From positions 1 through 64,000 of the forward strand of contig JAUSBY010000001.1 of the NCBI GenBank assembly GCA_030651765.1: 64,000 nt of DNA, read 5' to 3'. The position numbers were made by a program, and so were the translations under genes. Positions 38,316-44,544 of the stretch are shown in pieces. Origin of the DNA: Coriobacteriia bacterium (GTDB lineage Bacteria > Actinomycetota > Coriobacteriia > Anaerosomatales > Anaerosomataceae). Under the pieces are notes generated by a model, which made no database searches, had not been told where the DNA came from, and saw nothing but the letters and a program-made list of their open reading frames with translations. The first letter of the stretch is position 1; every line of letters starts with the position of its first letter.

Positions 38316-39188
38316 TCAGTCGGCCACGAGCTCGGCGGCGTGGTAGCTCGACCGCACGAGAGGGGCGCTCGCCACGCCCGAGAAGCCCATCTTCCGGCCC
38401 TCACGGGCCAGCAGGGTGAACTCGGCAGGCTCGATGAAGGCCGCCACGGGCAGGTGCGCCGAGCTTGGACGCAGATACTGTCCGAGCGTCAGCAGATCGC
38501 AGCCCGCATCGCGCAGATCGCGCATGACCTCGAGCACCTCGTCGCGGGTCTCGCCGAGGCCGAGCATGAGTCCCGACTTCGTCGGCATCCCGGGTGCGCG
38601 CTCCTTCGCATGCGCGAGTACCGCGAGGCTCCTCGCGTAGTCGGCGCCGGGCCGCACCTCGGCGTACAGGCGCGGGACGGTTTCCAGGTTGTGATTGAAG
38701 ACGTCGGGCCGCGCGTCAACGACCAGATCGACCGCCTCGGCCGAGCCGCCGAAATCGCTCACCAGCACCTCAACGGCGACGCCGGGAGCGGTCGAGCGGA
38801 TCGCGGCGATCGTCGCGACCACGTGACCTGCCGCCCCGTCGGCAAGATCGTCGCGAGTCACCATCGTGACAACGGCATGTCTCAGGCCCAGCCGCACGAC
38901 CGCCTCGGCCACGCGCGCCGGCTCATCAGGGTCGAGTGGAAGCGGCGCCCTGGTCTCCACCGCACAGAAGCGACATCCGCGCGTGCACGCGTCTCCGGCG
39001 ACGAGGAACGTGGCGGTGCCACTCGCGAAGCACTCGCCGCGATTGGGGCACTTCGCCTCCTGACACACGGTCGCCAGGTGCAGTTCGCCGAGCAGGCTCT
39101 CGACGGCGCGATACTCGCCGCCGTGCGCGAGCGGTCTGCGCAGCCAGGCCGGGAGTCGGCGGGCATCCGAGCCGTGCTCGTAGGTCAC
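38316..39188 (-). CDS. lipA: Lipoyl synthase
   Basis: 290 residues from the GTG at 39188, one base after the lpdA stop; an in-frame GTG at 39221 is the alternative. It inserts two sulfurs into octanoyl groups by radical SAM chemistry. The auxiliary cluster motif is CQEAKCPNRGEC, the radical-SAM motif is CTRGCRFCAV, and the C-terminal RSSYHA supplies the Ser ligand (RSSYH). NHNLETVPRLY is the substrate region. It follows lpdA, consistent with lipoate-dependent complexes, though their other subunits are outside the window. Confidence 0.95.
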   Translation of the reverse strand: MTYEHGSDARRLPAWLRRPLAHGGEYRAVESLLGELHLATVCQEAKCPNRGECFASGTATFLVAGDACTRGCRFCAVETRAPLPLDPDEPARVAEAVVRLGLRHAVVTMVTRDDLADGAAGHVVATIAAIRSTAPGVAVEVLVSDFGGSAEAVDLVVDARPDVFNHNLETVPRLYAEVRPGADYARSLAVLAHAKERAPGMPTKSGLMLGLGETRDEVLEVMRDLRDAGCDLLTLGQYLRPSSAHLPVAAFIEPAEFTLLAREGRKMGFSGVASAPLVRSSYHAAELVAD

Positions 39189-39189
39189 G

Positions 39190-40584
39190 TCAGCAGCCGC
39201 ACTTCCCCGCGGCGTCGGCACACGCCATGCGGATGACCTCGGAGACGGTGGGGTGTGCGTGCACCGTCTCGGCGAGATCGCGCACGGTCAGTCCGTGGCG
39301 GATAGCCAGGGCGACCTCGTGAATCGTCTCGACCGCATGTGGCCCAACGATCTGGCAGCCGACGATCGCGCCGGTTCCCTTCTCGGCGACGATCTGCACG
39401 AATCCGTCGGCGTCTCCCTCACCGAGCGCCTTGCCGTTCGCGGCGAACTTGGCGACCGCCTGCACCACGTCGACACCGCGCTCCTTGGCGCTGTCGCGCG
39501 TGCTCCCCACGACCGCGACCTCGGGGAAGGTGTACACGCACGCGGGGATGCAGTCGTAGCGCACGCTCTCCAGACTCGCTTCGGCGCCGACCGTCGAGAA
39601 CTCCGCCACCGCGTTTCTCGCGGCGACGACGCCCTCCTCGTCGGCCACGTGGGCGAGCATCATGCCGCCGATCACGTCGCCGATGGCATAGACACCCTCG
39701 ACGCTCGTGCGGAAGTACGGGTCGACCTTGACCGCTCGTCTTTCGAACTCGACCCCGGCCTCCTCGAAGCCAAGCCCCGCCGAGTTGGGGATGCGCCCCA
39801 CCGCGCTCATCACGATGTCGCTCGAGAGGACCGTACCGCTGCGCAACGTCGCACGCATCCGATCACCGATGCGCTCCACGCGCTCGACCGCGTCACCCAG
39901 ATGGAAGGTGACACCCATCTCCTCGAGCGCGGCTTGCGTCTGCTTCACTACGCGCCGGTCGTTACCCGGCAGGACCTGCTCCATGAGCTCGACTACAGTC
40001 ACCACGCTGCCGAACGCCGCGTACGCGCACGCGAACTCGAGACCGATGACGCCGCCGCCGATGATGACGATGTCCTTGGGGATGTCCGAGAGCGCGACCG
40101 CCTCGTCGCTCGTCCACACACCCTCGAGGTCGTGATCGATGCCCGGGAGCTTGAAGACGACCGACCCAGTCGCGAGGATCACCGCGTCACCTTCCACGGT
40201 CTCGGTCGTGCCGTCGGCGAGTGCGACCACGACCGCCTTCGGCCCCGCAAGCCTCCCGGTCCCGGCAAGGACACGCACCTTCAGGCGCCGTGCGGTCCCC
40301 TCGACCTGACCCACGAGCTCGTCGACGACCGCCTCCTTGCGCGCTCTCAGCGCGGGCACGTCCACACTGGCGACCGACGCGCTCAGGCCGAACGCCGCGG
40401 CCTCGCGTGTGTCGGCAACGATGTGTGCCGAGCGCAGGATCGTCTTCGTGGGGATACAGCCCCAGTTCAGACACGTACCGCCGAGGCGACTGGCCTCGAT
40501 CAACGTCACGTCAGCCCCGAGCCGGGCCGCTTCGAATGCCGCTGCGTGACCACCGGGCCCGCCACCGAGTATGACGATATGCAT
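39190..40584 (-). CDS. lpdA: Dihydrolipoamide dehydrogenase
   Basis: 464 residues. The FAD-binding GGGPGGHAAAFEAARLG is at residues 7-23, the redox disulfide is in GGTCLNWGCIPTK, the NAD motif is GGGVIGLEFACAYA and the C-terminal catalytic pair lies in AVETIHEVALAIRHG-VHAHPTVSE (His in HAHPT and Glu). It reoxidises dihydrolipoyl groups of glycine cleavage or 2-oxoacid complexes. The protein ends in an additional Cys pair (KCGC), which is not typical. GGGGAGG precedes the ATG. Confidence 0.95.
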   Translation of the reverse strand: MHIVILGGGPGGHAAAFEAARLGADVTLIEASRLGGTCLNWGCIPTKTILRSAHIVADTREAAAFGLSASVASVDVPALRARKEAVVDELVGQVEGTARRLKVRVLAGTGRLAGPKAVVVALADGTTETVEGDAVILATGSVVFKLPGIDHDLEGVWTSDEAVALSDIPKDIVIIGGGVIGLEFACAYAAFGSVVTVVELMEQVLPGNDRRVVKQTQAALEEMGVTFHLGDAVERVERIGDRMRATLRSGTVLSSDIVMSAVGRIPNSAGLGFEEAGVEFERRAVKVDPYFRTSVEGVYAIGDVIGGMMLAHVADEEGVVAARNAVAEFSTVGAEASLESVRYDCIPACVYTFPEVAVVGSTRDSAKERGVDVVQAVAKFAANGKALGEGDADGFVQIVAEKGTGAIVGCQIVGPHAVETIHEVALAIRHGLTVRDLAETVHAHPTVSEVIRMACADAAGKCGC

Positions 40585-40602
40585 GTTGACCTCCCCGTTT
40601 TT

Positions 40603-40634
40603 GAGACGACCGTCTCGCGTGTCCGACGATTGTA
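40603..40634 (-). promoter_or_regulatory. lpdA promoter -10 box and palindromic operator
   Basis: TACAAT on the minus strand (40634-40629) is followed by the palindrome GAGACG-GT-CGTCTC (40616-40603), which would span about +6 to +19, just before the lpdA ribosome site. No good -35, which suggests activator or repressor control. It separates lpdA-lipA from the selenoprotein gene upstream. Confidence 0.5.
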
Positions 40635-40645
40635 GCAGCAGGTGG

Positions 40646-40942
40646 CTACGCGCTCGGCTCGGCCGCGGGAACGGGCTCCTCGTCGGCGCGCTCGAGAGCG
40701 GCGCGGACCGTCTTCACGTTCACCGGATCGACGCCGAAACGACCGTCGACGATCACGGGCGCGCCTTCATGGGCCCGGTCTTCCGGTTCCCACTCGCGGA
40801 TGATGAGCCTGCCCCGCCATCGGGGCCAGCGCGACACGGCTTGGACCAGCCGCAGCTCGTAGTCTCAATCGGGACACAGGCGCATCACATCCACGACGAT
40901 ACGTCGCGGCTCGGGCGGATCCGGTGTCCCGGACGGCGTCAT
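40646..40942 (-). CDS. Probable selenoprotein: thioredoxin-fold protein with CxxU (Cys-Pro-Asp-Sec) motif
   Basis: A single frame of 99 codons from the ATG at 40942 to the TGA at 40646-40648, interrupted only by an in-frame TGA at 40867-40865 (codon 26). Reading it as Sec gives RRIVVDVMRLC-P-D-U-DYELRLVQ, with C23 and U26 forming CxxU after beta strand 1. RLIIREW is then strand 2, and APVIVDGRFGVDP has the cis-Pro strand typical of thioredoxin-fold proteins, followed by helix VKTVRAALERA. The fold is continuous only if the TGA is read through. A SECIS-like hairpin lies directly downstream. Last gene of the methionine/molybdenum operon, 28 nt after the MoaE-like gene. The alternative is a recent nonsense mutation. 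Confidence 0.8.
40831..40858 (-). promoter_or_regulatory. Candidate bacterial SECIS element
   Basis: CGGCT (40852-40848) pairs with AGCCG (40841-40837) around the loop GGTCCA; two G-U pairs extend the stem. The first loop G lies 17 nt after the TGA. A short stem with GG(U) at the loop start, 16-37 nt from the UGA, is what SelB needs in bacteria. Confidence 0.65.
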
Positions 40943-40970
40943 GTGCGGGCTCGTCTCGAACGGCGGAGCG

Positions 40971-41351
40971 CTACTGCTCCGGACGTTGTTCGGTCTCGGT
41001 GACAACCTCGGTCTTGATCATGCGCACGAGTGCCGAGAGCGCCTCGAAGACGTTGTCTCGTATATCCCCGCCGACCATGACGTACATGATGTCGTCGCCG
41101 ACTTCGAGGTGTCCCTCGTTGACCCAGACGCGCACGATCGAGACGCCGTCCATGAGCCGGGCGGTGGCGAGGATCTCGGCAAGCCGTCCGTGGTCGACGG
41201 CGAGATCCATCCCGCTCACCGGACGGCCGTCACGCGAGAACGAACGGACGACGCCGTTGTGGCACAGGTACATGCCCACGCCCGCGGCGTCGGCCTCGCG
41301 TTTTGCCTCGGCAAGCCATACGTCCAGGCTTGGGGCCGCCTGCTCGTTCAC
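40971..41351 (-). CDS. MoaE-like molybdenum cofactor biosynthesis protein
   Basis: 126 residues with a GTG start overlapping the preceding stop (GTGA). The fold pattern resembles MoaE, the large subunit of molybdopterin synthase: GVGMYLCHNGVVRSFSRDGRPVSGMDL, VRVWVNEGHLEVGDDIMYVMVGGDIRDNVFEAL (quoted pieces: NEGHLEVGDD, GGDIRDNVFEAL), and ALVRMIKTEVV at the end. The usual C-terminal PIWK lysine motif of MoaE is not evident, and no MoaD is in the window, so it may be a divergent member with a different partner. It follows a TorD-like chaperone, which supports a molybdoenzyme role. Confidence 0.75.
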   Translation of the reverse strand: MNEQAAPSLDVWLAEAKREADAAGVGMYLCHNGVVRSFSRDGRPVSGMDLAVDHGRLAEILATARLMDGVSIVRVWVNEGHLEVGDDIMYVMVGGDIRDNVFEALSALVRMIKTEVVTETEQRPEQ

Positions 41352-43009
41352 TGTGGACCGCCTCCCTGGTGATGCAAGCCGTCCGTGCGCGCCGATGATA
41401 GCACGCCCGATGCGGACCCTCTCTCGCGCATCTCGCAGTATTCGGGCACCGCCGCTCTGAACGTGCCCGCCTCGCAGATAAGGTACTTGTCGAGCGCGAG
41501 ACCCACGTAGCGCATGACCGGTTCGGTCGCCTGTTGTGCGGTGACAACGGCGAGGAGAACGGCCCAGTCGGCAAGGTGCCCCACGAAGAAGTCGTGTGCC
41601 AGACCGAGACTGTCCGAGTCAGCGGCCGGGCCGCGCCTGAGACAGTGAGCCATGAACGCCAGCTCGACCGAGATGTGCCCGATGTCACCGGAGCCGTCCC
41701 CGGCCGACGTGAAACCCGCGGCGGCATAGAGTGCCTCGAGTCCCGCCGCGTTTCCCGCCTCATCGCCCGCCAGGTAGGTAAGCTCGCTCGGCGAGAGCAC
41801 GTGGACAAACGGGTCGAATCGGCCCGGCTCACCGTGAAGGCGGACACGCTCGGCTGCAAACGCCTCCAAACCGGCCGGGCGCTCGAGCGCGTGAAGCGCT
41901 TCGTCCCGGGCGACCTCGATCGCACGGTCGTCGAGGTGAGGATTCTTCCGGCAGGAACGCATCGCCGTCGCCAGTCTGGCCGCCGCGCCCGGAGCCGACG
42001 CCGGTGGGTCCCGGTACAGCGCCGCAAAGCACTCGTAGGCCGCGATGCGGTCCCCGAGCGCGCACGTACACTGCCGGCCCTCGCCTACGGCCCCGCACCC
42101 GTGACTCGCACCTCCACTGATGGTGGAGAACGCCCGGCGAAGCACACCGTCCCGGTGGCCGTGTCGATGGTCGTGCGGCTCGGAGACGCTCGACGGAGAC
42201 AGGGTGTGACGCGTCTCCGACCCGGTGGACAGCGCCGAGGCGAGCGTTGCGGGAAGTCCGCGTGCGACGGTGTCCCGCACCACGGACTCGGTGTCGTACG
42301 CCACCCGATGCAGGTGTGCCGACAACCACAGGTCCGTCTCGCCGACACGTCGGCATGCAAGGTCCTCGACCGCGCGCGTGAGCACCTCCTGGTGCGTGCC
42401 GAGCGCGAGTTCCACCCACGCGGCACGTGGGTCGCCGTCGCGCGGACGACCGACCGACCCCGCGTTCACCCAGTGGCAGACACCGGCCTCGGTGGGAATG
42501 GAGCGGTGGAACGGGACGTGCACGTGACCGCAACACACGGCATCGACGCCTGCGCCACGCACGAGCGACACGAGCAACGAGCCGGCCGCGTCCGGCGCGA
42601 CGATCTCGTTCATCCTGCGCGGAGTCCCATGGCACAGCAGGATGCGTACGCCATCGATCTCGAGCACGATCTCGCGCGGTAGCGCCGAGAGATACCGCTC
42701 GTCTTCCCGGCTCATCGCCGCGATGGTGTACGCGTACGACTCGGCCGCATCGAGCGTCTCCTGTGGTGTCGGCAGGTTGCTGCCCGAGTCGCGAAGCCTG
42801 GCGCCGAGTGCGCGATCGAAGTTGCCCTGAACGACCGTGTCGCCGATAGCGCGCATGCGTGCGATCACCTCTACGGGGTGCGGTCCGTAGCCGACCAGGT
42901 CACCAAGGCAGTATCGCTCGGTGATCCCCTCGGCCTGCATGTGATCGAGCACGGCCTGAAGCGCAGGCAGATTCGCGTGCACGTCGCTATACAGTCCGAT
43001 GCGCCTCAT
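41348..43009 (-). CDS. Metallophosphoesterase fused to a TorD/DmsD-like molybdoenzyme chaperone
   Basis: 553 residues. The N-terminal half (1-255) is a calcineurin-like phosphoesterase of the YfcE type: YSDVHANLPAL, CLGDLVGYGPHP, QGNFD, LLCHGTPRR, CGHVHVPF and NAGSVGRPRDGDP. A His/Gly/Cys-rich linker (about 255-310, HDHRHGHRDG) leads to a helical domain with TorD/NarJ-family features: AAYECFAALYRDPP, the late motif HISVELAFMAHCL and FFVGHLADWAVLL, then LDKYLICEA. TorD-like proteins guard Tat-exported molybdoenzymes. No in-frame start with a ribosome site lies at the junction, so one polypeptide is likely. It follows metF by 9 nt. Confidence 0.85.
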   Translation of the reverse strand: MRRIGLYSDVHANLPALQAVLDHMQAEGITERYCLGDLVGYGPHPVEVIARMRAIGDTVVQGNFDRALGARLRDSGSNLPTPQETLDAAESYAYTIAAMSREDERYLSALPREIVLEIDGVRILLCHGTPRRMNEIVAPDAAGSLLVSLVRGAGVDAVCCGHVHVPFHRSIPTEAGVCHWVNAGSVGRPRDGDPRAAWVELALGTHQEVLTRAVEDLACRRVGETDLWLSAHLHRVAYDTESVVRDTVARGLPATLASALSTGSETRHTLSPSSVSEPHDHRHGHRDGVLRRAFSTISGGASHGCGAVGEGRQCTCALGDRIAAYECFAALYRDPPASAPGAAARLATAMRSCRKNPHLDDRAIEVARDEALHALERPAGLEAFAAERVRLHGEPGRFDPFVHVLSPSELTYLAGDEAGNAAGLEALYAAAGFTSAGDGSGDIGHISVELAFMAHCLRRGPAADSDSLGLAHDFFVGHLADWAVLLAVVTAQQATEPVMRYVGLALDKYLICEAGTFRAAVPEYCEMRERGSASGVLSSARTDGLHHQGGGPQ

Positions 43010-43018
43010 GCTCTCCGC

Positions 43019-43885
43019 CTAGCTGTTGTTTCCGAGGATGCGACCGACCGCCGCGTCAAGGCCGAGCGGCATGATATGCACGCCGTCGGCTATCGCCCGG
43101 ATCTCGCGCACCTGCTCGGTGGCAAGCACGATCGCCTCCTCGGCAGGGTCATCGGCCGATCGTATCCGATCGGCGATCGCGTCGGGCACCATGAGCCCGG
43201 CCAGTCGCTCGTTGATGAAGTCGATCACCCGCGGACTCTTGAGTACCAGGACGCCCGCGATGACCTTTGCACCATGCGGCCGCAACGCCTCGACCGCCCG
43301 CTCGAGTCTGGTCATGTCGAAGATGGCCTGCGTCTGGAAGAAGCGCACACCGGCCTCGATCTTCTGTTCGGCCCGGGCGAGCTGCACGTCCCACGGCTCG
43401 GCCTCCGGGAACATCGCCGCGCCGATGAAGAAGTCCGTTGCGCCCGCCAGAGGGCGATCCATCATGTCGTGGCCCTCGTTCATACCCCGGGTGATCTCGG
43501 CCAGCTGCGTCGAATCTAGGTCGAAGACCCCCTTCGCGTTCGGGTGGTCGCCCGCGCGCGGATCGTCACCGGTCACGACGAGAACGTTCTCGAGGCCGAG
43601 AGACCACGCGGCGAGCAGGTCGGACTGCAGCGCCAGACGGTTCCGGTCGCGGCACGTCTGCTGGAAGATGGGTTCGATGCCCATGTCGAGCACGAGCCGG
43701 GACGCTGCCAGGCTCGCCAGATGCAGGCTCGCACCCTGGTTGTCGGTCACGTTGAGCGCATGGCAGTGCGGCGCGAGCAGCTCGACTGCCGCGCGCATCG
43801 CCGTCACGTCGGCGCCCTTCGGTGGTGCGACCTCGCCGGTCACCACGAACTCACCCGCCGCGAGCATGTCCTTGAGGCGGCTCAC
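43019..43885 (-). CDS. metF: Methylenetetrahydrofolate reductase
   Basis: 288 residues from a GTG overlapping the metV stop (GTGA). The TIM-barrel enzyme reduces 5,10-methylene-THF to 5-methyl-THF with FAD. Motifs: FVVTGEVAPPKGAD at the N-terminus (catalytic Glu), ALNVTDNQGASLHLA, ENVLVVTGDDPRAGDHPNAKGVFDLDS (pieces: VTGDDPRAGDHP) and EAGVRFFQTQAIFD near the C-terminus. It lacks the regulatory domain of the eukaryotic enzyme. Paired with MetV as in acetogens, where the complex takes electrons from a low-potential donor. Confidence 0.95.
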   Translation of the reverse strand: MSRLKDMLAAGEFVVTGEVAPPKGADVTAMRAAVELLAPHCHALNVTDNQGASLHLASLAASRLVLDMGIEPIFQQTCRDRNRLALQSDLLAAWSLGLENVLVVTGDDPRAGDHPNAKGVFDLDSTQLAEITRGMNEGHDMMDRPLAGATDFFIGAAMFPEAEPWDVQLARAEQKIEAGVRFFQTQAIFDMTRLERAVEALRPHGAKVIAGVLVLKSPRVIDFINERLAGLMVPDAIADRIRSADDPAEEAIVLATEQVREIRAIADGVHIMPLGLDAAVGRILGNNS

Positions 43886-44544
43886 CGGCTGCCCCCCTGT
43901 CGGCGGATGTTCACGCCGCCCGGCTTCAGGGTCTTGCTGAAGTCCTTCGGCGCCAGCGTGCCCTTGCCGGCACGGTGCTGCTCGGTCAGGCGGCGGCGAA
44001 TCCGGACGTGCGTGCACTCGCGGTCGGTCAGCACCTCGCACATACCCTCCCACATCCCGCCACACGGGCCGTTGAGCAGGCCCTTCGGGCAGGTCGTGAC
44101 CGGACAGATCCCGGCGGTCTTGTCGAGGACACACTCGCCGCACATCAGGCAGCGCTCCTCGAAGATGCCGTTGCGGATGACGTTGCCCAGGAACAGCGAC
44201 TCGAGTCCCGGGAACACGGGCTTGGTCACCGAGTCGGCCACGGTCTGCACGCCGGCGCCACATGCGAGCACGAGCACGGCGTCGGCCGCCTCGATGTCAC
44301 CGCCGTGCTTGCGGCTCTCGCGCTTCGTCCCGCCGAGATGGCACGTGACCTCGCCGACGGTCCACCCGGTGACTTCCAGTCCGAGCGCCTCGAGCCTGGC
44401 GGCCACCTCGGCCACCTCGGTCTCGCCGCCCGTGTGGGCGACCGTAGCGCACTGGCCGCAGCCCATGATGAAGACGCTCCTCGCGCCGATGCTCGCAAGG
44501 TTGTCCTCGATGCGCTCCCAGTCGCGCGGCCGTGTGATGATCAT
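43882..44544 (-). CDS. metV: Methylenetetrahydrofolate reductase partner subunit MetV
   Basis: 220 residues. A zinc/iron-sulfur-binding protein of the MetV (MTHFR_C-like) family. The N-terminal domain has FIMGCGQCATVAHTGG and EVTCHLGGTKRES; later CLMCGECVLDKTAGICPVTTCPKGL and NGPCGGMWEGMCEV provide further Cys sites. MetV docks to MetF in Wood-Ljungdahl organisms. The ATG overlaps the stop of the methyltransferase gene, and its own stop overlaps metF. Confidence 0.93.
   Translation of the reverse strand: MIITRPRDWERIEDNLASIGARSVFIMGCGQCATVAHTGGETEVAEVAARLEALGLEVTGWTVGEVTCHLGGTKRESRKHGGDIEAADAVLVLACGAGVQTVADSVTKPVFPGLESLFLGNVIRNGIFEERCLMCGECVLDKTAGICPVTTCPKGLLNGPCGGMWEGMCEVLTDRECTHVRIRRRLTEQHRAGKGTLAPKDFSKTLKPGGVNIRRQGGSR

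Noticed and set aside
40646-40837. A separate 63-residue protein starting at the GTG at 40837
   Set aside because: It would lack the first strand and active-site Cys, has no ribosome site, and its frame continues upstream through the single TGA into a sensible thioredoxin-like start.
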